Shown: piece after piece, positions 46,638 to 58,175 of the stretch
Numbering within the stretch: the stretch's first letter is position 1
Layout of the letters: each line of letters starts with the position of its first letter
Origin: Calcarisporiella thermophila CBS 279.70
Taxonomy: Eukaryota > Calcarisporiellomycota
DNA length: 64,000 nucleotides
Assembly: GCF_041956535.1 (NCBI RefSeq)
Contig: NW_027192196.1
Span: forward strand, 675,823 to 739,822
Direction: 5' to 3'
The notes under the pieces: generated by a model
The model's input: only the letters and a program-made list of their open reading frames with translations
Database searches by the model: none
Told to the model about the DNA's origin: nothing
Translations under genes and position numbers: made by a program

Positions 46638-47609
46638 ATGCTGTTTCGAGGAGAGCAAGAATACGGCTCCCTTTCTGGGGTCAAGCCTTATGACTATGGG
46701 GGCTTCCCTTCTTCCCCTACCCCCCTTGCCTACACTCACCAGCAATGGCAACGTTCCGACTTGAGTACCTCACAATATAAACCTATGAATATCCCAAGAA
46801 ATGAATGCAAAGAAGCAATGCATGCTCTCTACATTCCGACCACTAGCATTGGCTCTACCTCCTCGGAAGAGAATTACCTCTTCACGCCTCCTTCTACTCC
46901 ATCTCATCTTCTCTCGGGATCATCCTTGCAAATTGACCTCCATTCCTCCGCACCAACACCTTCTAGCACCACGCCATATCATCCCGGACTAACGAAGCCA
47001 CGGGCTAACTTCGCCTCCATTTCAGCGCCAACACTGAAACCAGCCATGCCGCTACATGTGGGTCGGCCTTCACAGTCTTACGCTGCGCTTATCCAGCAAG
47101 CTATTGAATCGAGCCCGCACCAGCATCTCTCCGTATCCGAGATCTACACATGGTTCCTCACTCACTATCCCTACTTTAGAACCGCACAATGCACATGGAA
47201 AAATTCGATTAGGCACAACTTGACTATGAAGCGGATGTTTGTGCGAGAATCCCGGCCGGCTTGCGAGAATGGGAAGGGAGGCGTATGGAGGATTAATTAC
47301 GCAGCAAAAAACGGTAGTGGCGAAAAACAACCCAAGGCAGACAGGACGAGACGCCAATACAATTACCATCCGTACCTAGCCTCTGCGCCGTCGCCTTCGT
47401 CGCCATCTTCGTCGCCATCTCCAGCCTCGGGTTCTTCATCAATTTCGCCTTCGGTTTCGTCTCCTTCCACTTCATCGTCCCAACCATACTTTATCCCTTC
47501 AACGCTGGGGGCAAACTCATCGACCACTCATCAAGAGCTTTATCCTCCTTGCAGTGTCCCGTACAATGCGTACCAACTAGGATATGAGAGATCTACACTA
47601 CATGGGTAG
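46638..47609 (+). CDS. Forkhead-box transcription factor
   Basis: 323 residues from the ATG at 46638. The reading frame is open from an ATG at 46479, which would add 53 residues. The later start is preferred because a TATAAA lies only 11 bp before 46479 and the extra part is an atypical hydrophobic leader. The forkhead (winged-helix) domain spans about residues 150-235 of the short form: RPSQSYAALIQQAIES, LSVSEIYTWFLTHYPYF, then the recognition helix TWKNSIRHNLTMKRMFVR and GGVWRIN. N-terminal and C-terminal flanks are Ser/Pro/Thr-rich, with the C-terminal part composed of Ser-Pro-Ser repeats. No FHA domain is seen, so it is not a Fkh1/2 type but closer to Fhl/Hcm1-type or Mei4-like factors. 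Targets cannot be deduced. Confidence 0.88.
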   Translation: MLFRGEQEYGSLSGVKPYDYGGFPSSPTPLAYTHQQWQRSDLSTSQYKPMNIPRNECKEAMHALYIPTTSIGSTSSEENYLFTPPSTPSHLLSGSSLQIDLHSSAPTPSSTTPYHPGLTKPRANFASISAPTLKPAMPLHVGRPSQSYAALIQQAIESSPHQHLSVSEIYTWFLTHYPYFRTAQCTWKNSIRHNLTMKRMFVRESRPACENGKGGVWRINYAAKNGSGEKQPKADRTRRQYNYHPYLASAPSPSSPSSSPSPASGSSSISPSVSSPSTSSSQPYFIPSTLGANSSTTHQELYPPCSVPYNAYQLGYERSTLHG

Positions 47610-47978
47610 CAAACCGAGAATTGATCTCCCCGATTTTTAGTACAATCAATAAGCATTTGCGGCGTAGAGTCGCCATTGCTTCCTCCCCTTCCCCCATATT
47701 TTGTCACATATTTCGATCTTTGTGTAAGCTCGCCTTTGCGCTCTCAGGTTATTAAATTTGATTTGCATTATTTATTAACTTTATTTACTTTGTAAGTGTA
47801 CGACTTGTTGATGAATGTTAAGAATTCGAATGTTCATTTATAAGATATATTAATCATTTAAATACAAAAACAAAGGATAGAAGAGGTCGAGAAAAACGTG
47901 TAAGCAATACAATATACCTTAAATCTATAGTAAAAAAAGACGAGGTGTGATATAAACAAGAGGATTCTCATTAGACGG
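47610..47978. other. Shared 3' flank of convergent forkhead and PRKRIP1 genes
   Basis: AT-rich, with no supported feature. Confidence 0.6.
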
Positions 47979-48639
47979 TTATGCTGCCTCATGGTTATTG
48001 TTTAGTTTTATGTCCTCCTTTTTCTCTTGCACACTCCCTGTCTCATCCCCTTTCGGCATCTCATCTTCTCCGCTTCCATCCTCGTCCTCGTCCCCATCCT
48101 CATCCTCAATTCTAAGTTCACCATCCGCTGTAGCATCGTTTTCCTTTTTTTGCTTCTTGTTTTGCTGCTTTGCCTTTCTTTTTTGTCGCTTTGCTCTCTT
48201 TTTAGCAGTTCTTTCTTCCGCTTCTTTTTGCATGCGTTCAAGTTTCTCCTGAAATTCCTTTTGATCCTTTTCCTATAACATACATACGCAGATAGTAAAC
48301 TTAACATACCTTAATCAGGTTGACATATGTAAACCATACCTTTTTCGCCTCCTCTTCCATTAATTTTACTCGAGTGAACTCTCGCCGTCTATTTGCGCGG
48401 TATACATGGAACTCTCCACTACCTGCTCCTGCACTTGAACCGGGCACATTGCGCACAAAATCTTTCGGTGGCTTGATAGTTTTCTCCTTGGGCCGCTCGG
48501 GAATAACAATGGGTTTTTCAGGACGTTTGAGAAGGAGTTCGAGCTGTTTTCTTTGCTTCTCAGCTGCGGTAAGAGGATGCCGGCGAGTGCTTCCGTGATG
48601 CTCGGGTTCTTCAGGAGACTGCGAGCGTGACGGATCCAT
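47979..48639 (-). CDS. PRKRIP1: PRKRIP1-like spliceosomal protein
   Basis: 197 residues from minus-strand exons 48639-48340 and 48272-47979. The conserved core reads KPPKDFVRNVPGSSAGAGSG, then EFHVYRANRRREFTRVKLME. That is the PRKRIP1 signature (GSSAGAGSGEFHVYR..RRRE), followed by a long charged helix (EKLERMQKEAEERTAKKRAK) and an acidic tail. In animals PRKRIP1 is a C-complex and C*-complex spliceosome component whose long helix bridges U2 snRNA to the core, and it also binds PKR. The gene is head to head with SURF6 across about 300 bp. Confidence 0.9.
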
Positions 48640-48943
48640 CCCTAACAATTAATTGTCTGTTTATTTGATTAATATTAAAAATGATATAAGAGCAAAAGGA
48701 CAATAAATGAAGAGAGGAGATTAATGTACGGGAGGGTCGAAGGGATCAATCCAACAAATATAAAAGATCAAATGGTTTGGACCAGCTTTTCATGAAAATA
48801 TTTCCAAATTTTTCCTTCCTGCGAATTCGCAGTCCTAGCCCTCCGCAGTAGCTGCATTCACTTGTTTACACTTGTCCTTCATCTTCTTTGTTACTCAGAT
48901 CGCTTCTCTGCCCTCGTATATTGAATAAGATTCGGTCCCCACT
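48640..48943. promoter_or_regulatory. Divergent promoter, PRKRIP1 / SURF6
   Basis: 304 bp between two head-to-head nuclear RNA-metabolism genes. The plus-strand side is pyrimidine-rich. No specific site was recognised. Confidence 0.5.
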
Positions 48944-50365
48944 ATGGCAAGCACCGAGTACGCCCTAGATGGTTTAGAGGTAGGCATTTTATTCTTTGAA
49001 GTAACAGACCTTCAATAATGTCCATCCTCTCTCATGAATACTGATTTAATAATTGCACTCTAGAATCGTCTAAAATCACACCATGAAGCATTTGAATCGC
49101 TCCTCAAGCTCATCCCTGCCCGCTTTTATCTACCTCCTGAGAATCCCGAAGAACGCCTCAATCCCAAATATCTCAAAAATAAGCGTAAAAATGCCCCTAA
49201 ACAAGAAATAAAGGAGGCATCAAAAAAGGCAAAAAAAGCGAAACTTGATCCAGAGAATAATAAGAGTATCGAGCAGTTACAACAGGAGAAAGCAGATAGC
49301 GAATTGACGAAGGCAAATGAAGAAATAGAAAATGACAATGAGGATAATAACGAAAAAGACGAGAGCGACAGCGACGAAGAAGAAAAATGGGAAGATGCAG
49401 AGGAGGACCAACCGGAAGGAGATATTGAAATGGCAGAATCATTTACCCCAATGCAGAATGCCTCAATAAACGATCTTAAGGCTCGGCTGCATGCACGTAT
49501 CTCGCAATTGCGTGCGACACGTAATGCAGATACTTCGAAGAGCCGGGAAGCTATTTTGCAGAGTAGGTTGAAGCGGAAACAAGCGAAACGGAAGAAGAAC
49601 CAAACAACATCGAGTGGAAAGGCCTCAGAAGAGATTGTACCCTCCACCGCATCATCCACTGCTTCAGCCAAAGAGGATAACCTCCCTCGTGCTGATTCTA
49701 TCAAGGAGGATGGCGAAGTGCGATTCAGCAGAATTGAGTTGAATGAGACAGCTAAGAAGAAGAAAGGACCAAAGGACGCAAAGACGGCGCTTAAACAAGT
49801 AATTTATTCTATTAGCACAGTTTAATTTTACTCCAGCTAATTTTTATTTTCCTATTTACTAGGTGGAGGCACATAGAGAGAAACTAGAGAAACTGAAAAA
49901 TGTAGATAAAAATAAGGTGAGTATATACTCTTCTCTTCGGCAGAAGTGCGAAAATTATTGAATTCTGGATCTTGATTGTTCATTTAGGCTGAAGAGGTGA
50001 TTGAGAAGGAAGCGTGGAAGAAGGCAATGGCCATGGCGTCCGGAGAGAAAATAAAAGATGATCCTAAGTTGTTAAAGAAGACGATCAAGCGTGAAGAACA
50101 AAAGAAGAAAAAGAGCGAGAAACAGTGGAAAGAGCGCGCTGAAACTGTAATCAAGAGCCAAGCGGCCCGCCAGGAAAGACGGCAAAAGAATATCCAGGAG
50201 CGGATTGAAGCTAAGAAAAACAAGGGAAAAAAGGTAAACAAGACCAGTGAAACACTTAATTTTACAATATTTAACCATGGAATTATTTTTTTCATTGCAA
50301 TGTGCATCCAGAAATTACGGCCCGGTTTCGAGGGATCTAAACAGAAAAAGATTAAAAAGAAATGA
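48944..50365 (+). CDS. RRP14: Ribosome-biogenesis protein SURF6/RRP14
   Basis: 374 residues. Exons: 48944-48979, 49064-49798, 49863-49916, 49988-50233, 50312-50365. An N-terminal Rrp14 segment (HHEAFESLLKLIPARFYLPP, then NPKYLKNKRK) is followed by an acidic stretch (EKDESDSDEEEKWEDAEEDQ). The C-terminal SURF6 domain has SINDLKARLHARISQLRATR, SREAILQSRLKRKQAKRKKN, DGEVRFSRIEL, KKKGPKDAKTALKQVEAHRE, KLKNVDKN and WKKAMAMASGEKIKDDPKLL. A Lys/Arg-rich helix and the closing RPGFEGSK complete it. Rrp14 is a nucleolar RNA-binding factor for both subunits' early assembly. EBP2 in this window acts in the same process. Confidence 0.95.
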
Positions 50366-51506
50366 GAATTACCGTAGCATTTTATACGATAAATATTTCA
50401 TGTTCTAATTTTTCTCTTATTTTATTTTATTCTTTTTTGTTTGGAAATAAAATGCTTGACAGCTCATAGATATATCTGTCGAAAATGTTTTCCAGCCTGC
50501 AGCCTCAATTTGATAGAGTTTTAAATGGTCCAGATAGATGCTTATCTTGAGATACGAGCTCTACTTCTAAGGCACCCCCTCCCCCACAAACGGGAGAACT
50601 GCCTTCATATCTCGCCAAGCTCTATTAAAAGTTGACAAATATAGTGGTTCGAATCTATCCGTAAACATATTCGAATCAGGCACAATATCCCCAGCGTGAT
50701 TCAAATTCTCCCGTCGAGAGTTAATTTGAACCTATCTGGCTTTCTTTGGCATCTAGGACTTGAGTGAATGATCGGCCAATAGTCGGAAAAGAGAGTTGGA
50801 GTATGCTGCTGGCTTTATTTCTCTGTCGTTATTCACGAATTATACTCTGATGTAATCATATTGGCCACTAAGCAATTGTTAATTTAGCATTTTTTTATAC
50901 CCTAGAAAGTAAATAGGCTCAACCGCGCCCTGAAGCACGCATTTTAAATACGACTCTACTGACTTACAACTTCTGTGTATCTATTGGGTGAAAGTTTTCT
51001 ATAGGATTTGCCGACGGATCGATCAATGATAAACTCCATGTTGATGTTTAATATAAGGTTCTATACGTGGAACCTCTCCGCAAATTGCATTCATTTCAAT
51101 ACAACCCGCCCTCAACAATGTACGAACACATGTGACACTTGGTGACGTTGCCACTGGTTTTTGCTGTATACCACATAATATGTTAGATCTTAACCATCCA
51201 TAAAGATTAACATTTATGTTTGAGAGAATCGCGATCATCCAGGTATTCATGTTTGACGATTATACGCTGAATATCAGATCCATCGATTAGATCACATAAA
51301 AAGCTTTATTATAGTCCTTGTCGATCTACCAATTAATTGATCGGATCGTATTACGCTTTTCGTACTCTACCCTCTTTCCTGCTCTATATTTTACTCTCTT
51401 TTTCTCCGCACTTACTTTCCTGTTTTCTTGCGATCTATTGGCGTCCACCAGCGCCATCTTGTACTTGGATACCCATTATTGACTGCCTGCCAGAGATTGA
51501 GTTCCC
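50366..51506. other. Intergenic between SURF6 and PSY2
   Basis: About 1.1 kb. An AATAAA at 50446-50451 likely ends SURF6. The remainder is AT-rich, with no supported gene. A 75-codon minus-strand ORF near 51023-51250 shows no family resemblance. Confidence 0.5.
50446..50451 (+). terminator. AATAAA polyadenylation signal after SURF6
   Basis: Canonical hexamer 80 nt after the SURF6 stop, following T-rich sequence. Confidence 0.45.
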
Positions 51507-54500
51507 ATGGCCACTGAAACCGGTCCAAGAAGGGTTAAAGTCTATCAATTGAGTGAAGATAATCAGTGGATAGATAAGGGGACAGGCCAATGTGTTTACA
51601 TCGAGGTAATTGGATCATTTGACTTATTACATATGTGGCCAAATTTTAATGTGAATAAGTTATAATGCTTTTCTTGGCATTTTAGTTAGGTGAAGATGGC
51701 GTGATACTAGTGCGGTCAGAAGAAGACGATTCTGTTTTATTGCACACTAAAGTAATAAAGAGAGAAGACACATACCAGAAACAGCAAGGTGCCCACACAC
51801 TCTCTTGTTTATTTTTATATTTTTTAATGATTTCTTTCGCAATTCCATTTTCTTACTAATCTCTTTATATTACAGAGAGCCTTATCGTATGGACAGAAGA
51901 CGATGGGACTGACTTGGCACTTAGCTTTCAAGAAGCAGAGGGATGCGCAGAAATATGGAATCGTATTTACGAGGCAGTGCGTGCTGCTGTTTCTCTAAGC
52001 TCACAAGGTACATACAAATTGTCTATCCTCACAGATCATCCTCCTTATAATGACTACTCCGTTATCTTTAACTAGGCTACATATCAGGAGATACACTTCC
52101 TGAGAGTCCACGTAATTCACCTGCTATTTCCCCATTACGACTACCCGATCCCGAGCTATCAAATCTCTCTGAGATTGAAGCGGCGGTAAGAGAAGCAGGC
52201 CGGAGTCTATACCAGCGCGATAAGCTGGTAACCACAATTATTAATGAGGTAAATACTGCAACCTTTTTTTTACGATTGTTTAGTTGACAATTTTTTTTTG
52301 GAATTAGAACTACATAAGTAAATTGCTCCCATTTCTTGAAATATGCGAGGACCTGGAGAGTCTTTCGGACTTGCATACACTTTGCAATATCATGAAGAAT
52401 ATAAGTAAGTTGATTAGAGGGCTTCGAGTCGTGAATTTTTTCACGTATTAATATTTTTTTTTAGTTTGTCTAAATGATGTTACTATTATCGAGAATATTG
52501 CCCAAGATGATGTTATTATGGGTGTTGTAGGGATATTGGAATGTGAGTAGACCAATGCAATGCTGTCTAAACAGGCCACTTGTTTTTTACCTGTTGAGTA
52601 ACCTCCATAATTGCCATTAGATGATCCTGACTTCCCCCATTTAAAGGCAAACCATAGAGAATTTTTAAGTAAGAATTCTAAGTTTAAGCAGGTACTAGTT
52701 GTTATTCTTAGGAAGAACAAATCAACGCTCGGAATTAATGCTCGTCTGCTTGTTATATAACCTAGGTTGTAACCATAAAGGACAAGTTAGTTGAGGCTAA
52801 GATCCACCAAACATTTCGTCTGCAATATCTAAAAGACGTGGTGCTTGCACGGACGCTGGATGATCCTACCTTCTCCATCATTAGTTCAATCATATTCTGT
52901 AATCACGTAGATATCGTCCAACACCTGAAGCAAAACCATGAATTCCTGAAAGAATTATTTGCGATCATCAACAATTCCACAGAGGAGAGAGATAGAAAGC
53001 GGGATGTAGTGCTCTTTTTGCAGCAGTTTTGTGGGATTGCTAAAACTTTGAACATTCCGAATCGAACATGCCTCTATCGGTATGTAGATAGGATGCGTAA
53101 CTTGAAGGAGATCGCCTCCGATGGGCTTACTAAATCTCCATCTAAAATCTTTATAGGTCACTAAGTCAACATGGGCTTTTCAGCATATTCGACTATGCGC
53201 TCCCTGACCCGGAGCCAGCAGTAAAAATGGCTGGCCTTGAGATACTTGCTTCGGTCCTCGAGCAAGATCCAAACCTTGTTCGTTCCTATATCCTTGCGCA
53301 GACCCGGCAGGAAAAGAAGCCCCTTGTTGAGACCATAATCCAGCGCTTCCTTGGTGATCCTGATCTCGGCATTAAAGTACAATATGCTGAAGTAATTCGC
53401 GTACTGTTGGATACTGCGGCTGGGTTTGGGGAGAATGGCTTGAATCCCCCGAACGAGGTCCGTATAGGGTGAAGAAGAAACAAGCGTTTAATTTTCATGT
53501 ATGCTAATCTTTTTGGATACTAATAGGCGATGCTAAATCCGAAGCACGACCCGGAAACAGACGATTTTCTAACACTATTCTACGATCGTTACGCTCCCCA
53601 CTTATTCTTTCCTTTAATGAACTTGACGAATGTACAACCATCCCAGGATGGCCACCCCGGAGTACTCAAACTTGATCGAGAGCAATCCACGCTTGTATTC
53701 CATAATTGCGAGCTGCTCTCTTTCATGATACGCCATCACACATTTCGCAGCAAATACTTTGTTCTCTCGTCTAACATTCTCATCAAAGTTGCCCACCTGT
53801 TTCGGTGTCGGGAAAAGCATCTGAAACTTTGTAAGTACTTGCTATTTGCATGCCCCAGTTGCAACATGAATTCATACGTCTTTTGGTCTCTAGCCGCATT
53901 AAGAGTCTTCCGTACATGTGTTGGCATGACAGACGACTTTTACAACAGGCATCTAAAGAAAAACAACCTACTAGAACCCATCGTTGAATCCTTTGTAGCG
54001 ACGGGGAATCGTAACAATCTAATGAACTCTGCTTGCTTAGAGCTTTTTGAGTTTATTCGTAGGGTAAACTATCTTATATGTGCTTGCCACTCAGTCCTGT
54101 TTTACATGGACTCTAATGTTCCCAATCTTATCCAATAGGAGAATATTAAAAGTTTGATCGATTATCTTTCACATTCATTCGGAGAGGCCTTCAAACGCAT
54201 TGACTACATCGACACGTTTAGCCAATTGATGCAGCAACACGAGCAGAATCAAACAATACCCTACGAGGGAAGTATGCAGCAACATGCGATCGAGCAAACT
54301 CCATCTCGCCCGCAAGAATGGAATTCTACCAAGATGGATCAGGAAGAAACCGAGAATTCCGGCCCTGTAGCCAACGGGAATGAGCATGAAACGGCGCCCG
54401 CAACACGTGTAGAAGAAGCAACAGGAGATGTGTCAGAAGAAAACGTTAGCAAAGCTGAGACCTCGTTGATACCCGCAGCTCTAGGAGAGTTGACTTCCAC

Positions 54501-54822
54501 TGAGTGTAACTCTGTCCCTTCGACGACTCAGAACGGCGAAGCAGAACAAGAGTCAAAAGATGAGGCTGTTGCACACCAGAAAATTGACTCGGATGAAGAA
54601 GCAGAAGATCCAAAAGCTGACACTGCAACAAGTGCATCAAGGGAGGAAATAGAGGAGACGGGAGAGATAACTCCAAGTCAGACCAAGGAGTCCGAAATGC
54701 CAATACGCCTAGACAAGCGGCCCCGACCGGAAGAAGATGAAGATCATGATTTCTCACTGATGGAGCCGTTAATGCGGCAGCAGATAAAATCCCCCAGCTC
54801 ACCGAAAAAGCTCAAGAGTTAA
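51507..54822 (+). CDS. PSY2: PP4 phosphatase regulatory subunit 3 (SMEK/PSY2)
   Basis: 841 residues from twelve exons: 51507-51605, 51686-51788, 51876-52007, 52076-52248, 52308-52404, 52465-52542, 52621-52691, 52766-53079, 53157-53457, 53527-53830, 53894-54063, 54139-54822. The N-terminal EVH1/PH-like domain (RRVKVYQLSEDNQWIDKGTG) binds substrates with FxxP-type motifs. The SMEK domain follows (LSDLHTLCNIMKNIICLNDV, YDPDFPHLKANHREFL, HQTFRLQYLKDVVLARTLDD, DRKRDVVLFLQQFC, DPDLGIKVQYAEVIRVLLD), plus the helical repeats FNCE-like HNCELLSFMIRHHTFRSKYF and ALRVFRTCVGM. The tail is acidic. It targets the PP4 catalytic subunit in DNA damage checkpoint recovery (gamma-H2A, Rad53). The donor of the ninth intron is the less usual GAG|GTCCGT. 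Confidence 0.95.
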
Positions 54823-55271
54823 ATCTTGATCCAATTCTCTTTATAGCCCTATTTATTTATAAAACTGATTGGTCTAAGTGAAGACTTTGTTATCTTCTGA
54901 ATTCTCTTTCTCTCTAATCTGTTGTTATATTTGGATGCCATATACTTTATTCGATTGGGATTTTTTTTACGGTTTTTTTTTTATAATTATTTTCCGTGAT
55001 GAGTTGCTAAGGAAAATTTTCTTTTCTTTATTTGTATCTTTTACTGCTTTTTTTTTTCAAGCTTTCTCATATTTTTTACTTTTTTTTTGTATAGTATAAA
55101 AATAAAGAGACGAACCATTATTTTCTTTACTCCTTGCTTCTGACTTTAACAAATAATATCTATTCAATGCGAAAACTTTTGCAATTATAAACAGCAGAAA
55201 ATATATATAAAAAAGTATAAATTCACAAAATACACCAAATTTTATACCAGCGTGAAAGTAGCCCGATGGTA
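54823..55271. other. Shared 3' flank of convergent PSY2 and CDC73
   Basis: Extremely T-rich on the plus strand, with several T8-T10 runs between 54960 and 55090, consistent with transcript ends. No gene seen. Confidence 0.6.
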
Positions 55272-56831
55272 TCAACGATTTCGCTGAGCTGTGTACTGGT
55301 CCAAAACATCCCAAAAGTACGATATCAGGGCTTTGTCCAGATGGCGCTTGTACCTGTGGATCTAGAGACAGAAATTTCATTATACATGGATGAGACGGGG
55401 CAAAGTAGGTCTCAATGGACTAACCTTGAGCGTGGTAACATTCCAGTTCTTGGCGACATCTTTAAGGTCCTCATTCGCCCACTGGCAAAAAAATCCCTTG
55501 ACTATTTCACAAAGAAAGTAGAGGTGTTCATTTACCATCTGAAAAACCAAAAAACATCAACCTATACTACACCATTATGGAAGATGTCCACCGGCGACTG
55601 CCATTTCCAGTTGCGGAACTGCCATGCTGCCCCCGTTACAAACACCGCAACCACACGATCCCAATCGTCAACGGCAAACCCCTCCACAGAGTCTACGATT
55701 TTGTAGTTGGCTATGGTGCCGTCACTGCATTTTCGTTGTACAAGAACCTGTTGTTGTTTTTTAACGCCCGAGTCGCGGATGGATTGGGAATCGACAAATC
55801 TAGATTTCAAAAATGCGATTATTTAAGGGTGGGTCAGGAAATCCAAAATGGATAATTCTCTATACATACTTTCCGTTTTCAAGAAGTTCTTTGACATTGT
55901 AGAGCGTGACGAGTGAGGTGGCAGCTGCCGGAACGATGATGATTGGAGTTCGTTGTTCTGCATATAAACAAATAAAATAAAAACGAATCCTGTGCGGAAG
56001 AAGACCACTAGCTTTGTCTACTTACGCCTTCTTCGGGGAGACTTTGGATCTTCTGAGGCAGGAGTGGAGCGACTTGAGGGTCGCTGCTTTCCTCGATCTC
56101 CGTGGGCTTTTTCCTCCTTTTGCTGCCGCAGTTTGCCCTTTATTAGTTTCTCGATAGCAATTTTTTGGACGTGAAGAAACGACTAATATTATATACATAC
56201 TATGAGGTTGGAAAGGGGAGCAAAATAGGTGATTGAATATACCTTATTCCCTCGTAAGATGGTAGATCGGTTCACAAGTACGCGCTCTCTACTGTTAATT
56301 TTTTTCACAGCTTCAATCGTATCTTTAGATACGGTTATAATTGCCGGTTTAGGTTTTTTGATGCCCGCATCATGATCTTCCAGAACTTCATCAACTGGTC
56401 TCTTCTCTATTGGAATACACGAGCTTAATTATTTGCAAATTCCGTAAAGGGACAAGAGATTTACCTCGTTGACTCGTTAAAAGTATATTCGCATTTGTGC
56501 TCGTTACACCTGTCAAGTAATCTAAGATATTTTTTCTGTCGATAATGGAAACAGGAGGGATGCGCGTCTCAATACACGCTTTCATATACCCGGAGAAATC
56601 TTGCGCAGATCCATGGCGCACGAGGAAGACAAGCGAATCCAGTGTATAAAATTCATCCTTTGCACCAGATTTTTTGTAAGCTGTTGTGGTATTGCGTGGA
56701 AAGAGTGTTTCCCCGAGGAGAATTTGTGTAGAAGATTGGAGATCTGAAGGGGCACCCGTGGAATCAGCAAAATCAATAATCTTCTTGTTTAAATTAGCAT
56801 CTCGAAGAGTGAGCAACGGATCCTGTGACAT
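55272..56831 (-). CDS. CDC73: CDC73/parafibromin, PAF1 complex subunit
   Basis: 389 residues. Exons on the minus strand: 56831-56465, 56406-56243, 56182-56026, 55957-55870, 55799-55573, 55501-55425, 55361-55272. The N-terminal domain shows DPLLTLRDANLNKKII, FYTLDSLVFLVRH and PPVSIIDRKNILDYLTG. A linker follows. The C-terminal Ras-like Cdc73 domain has RTPIIIVPAAATSLVTLYNV, DDWDRVVAVFVTGAAWQFRN, WKWQSPVDIFHNVKGFFCQW, WNVTTLKIHRYKRHLDKALI and YFWDVLDQY. The intron between exons 5 and 6 was set at 72 nt because that restores HNVKGFFCQW. Cdc73 in PAF1C rides with RNA polymerase II and promotes H2B ubiquitination and H3K4 methylation by SET1. Confidence 0.95.
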
Positions 56832-57101
56832 CTTTGCGACAAATCGGATGTGTCAAAGTGGCTGTTTTGTTCGAATCACAACAAGAGCGAGATGGCAATT
56901 CTATAGCCCCTAGCTAACTATATTCCACCAAAATTTCGCTACTGTTGGTGGCGCAGCATTTATTCCGACTTGGCATGCTTGTTGTCTACTTGGCAATAGG
57001 GTTAAATAGCTCGCATTTAGACCTGACTCGCCCCTCCCACCATCTTTCAATCCCCCTACTCAAACATACCAACAGTTCATACTATAACAAGCCCTATAAC
57101 A

Positions 57102-57383
57102 ATGCTCGGTCGATTACTACACTTTGCAGTTGACGCCACGTTAGTGTCTACAGCACTTGCGGGAGTGAAGCGTTCCACAGGTCTAAGGTAAATGCTTTTC
57201 CTCCATTGTACTCCAGAGAGACTATGTCTAATTGCTGACTTTATTTTTAGTATTGCGACCGAAAAAATTGAGAACGAAGATGTGCGGTATGCCCTGGAAA
57301 AGTTCCTAAAATTTGGAGAGCGCACGCTCGATGTTGGAATTTCGTTTATCGGAAATTCAGAGTATTTTGAGCGTAAACAATAA
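57102..57383 (+). CDS. ATG44: Mitofissin (Atg44; former DUF1748)
   Basis: 72 residues from exons 57102-57187 and 57251-57383. The N-terminus MLGRLLHFAVDATLVSTALA followed by GVKRSTGL is the hallmark of the fungal DUF1748 family. The C-terminal half (VRYALEKFLKFGERTLDVGI and NSEYFER) also fits. Fission-yeast Atg44 is an intermembrane-space protein of similar length that binds lipid and drives mitochondrial fission needed for mitophagy. The protein has amphipathic helices and no cleaved presequence, as expected. The small size and the intron make it easy to overlook. It is head to head with CDC73 across 270 bp. Confidence 0.88.
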
Positions 57384-58175
57384 TGCCCAAGCTCGGCATT
57401 ATAGAAGCATTTGGTCACACATGGATATTTCAACCTTTGAACATTGTATTCTCTGTATATAAATGTATGTTGTTTATGGCAGGCTTAATCTCCTAAGAGG
57501 ATGGCTGTAAGCCCTCCCAGCTGGGCTATGGTCAAAACAAGTAGCCCAGTAGCCTCCAATTCCATTTCTGCTGAGTTTTAACAATCTTGATAAAAAGGCA
57601 AGCGTAATTACCGATCTGCATTCCATTTTCTGATAAAAATATATATTAATTTTTCTATGTGTGGAACGAATAAGGCATTATTACTTACAAACTTTTTCGA
57701 GCGAGTGTTACTTCCTCTACTTCTCCTCCAATACCTGTGGTGATTATTCTCGCTGTCCATCCCAGTGTTATGATCCTCTCTATATCATCAGCGCATCTCG
57801 TCTAGCTTTTATTCTGTTTTTGATACGACCTCATATACCTTCTCTAAGTGCAAGGACATTGATAGCTACTCTCCTTAATCATCCACCTTATTACCATAGC
57901 ATCCTCATCATCGCGTTCTCTTTGTTCGCCTGAACAAAGTTTCCCCTTTCCCCTCATTATCTCTCGCACTTTTTTACTCTCTTTCGCTACGTGTTTATAT
58001 AATTGTGGTGTTCCTTACGATAAGTTTACCTGAAGAGGGGATGCAGTGTCCATTATTCTCTTAACATAATCCCACGCTTTCACTCTAAATCGTACTAGCG
58101 TGGATAATTTTAATATTTCATCAAGTTACTCTTTAGAAACCCTGCCTATCTCTTTTATTTCTTGCTATATACGCT
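57384..58175. other. Intergenic between mitofissin and the GT5 gene
   Basis: About 790 bp. It contains two neighbouring hairpins at 57503-57549 (see separate entry). The remainder is pyrimidine-rich promoter-like sequence ahead of the GT5 gene. No gene was supported. Confidence 0.5.
57521..57549 (+). repeat. Perfect 8-bp inverted repeat (hairpin)
   Basis: The arms CTGGGCTA and TAGCCCAG are separated by 13 nt. A smaller GGCT/AGCC hairpin sits just upst at 57503-57513. They lie about 120-170 nt after the mitofissin stop, so they may be in its 3' UTR or in an unannotated RNA. Confidence 0.6.

Noticed and set aside
50635-50665. GGTTCGAATC sequence resembling a tRNA T-arm
   Set aside because: No acceptor or anticodon stem upstream in the expected distance.
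55539-55572. A 32-nt or 34-nt intron in CDC73 using the nearest acceptor
   Set aside because: Too short compared with all other introns here (60 nt or more), and it would insert residues between SPVDIFHN and VKGFF. The 72-nt intron restores the family sequence.
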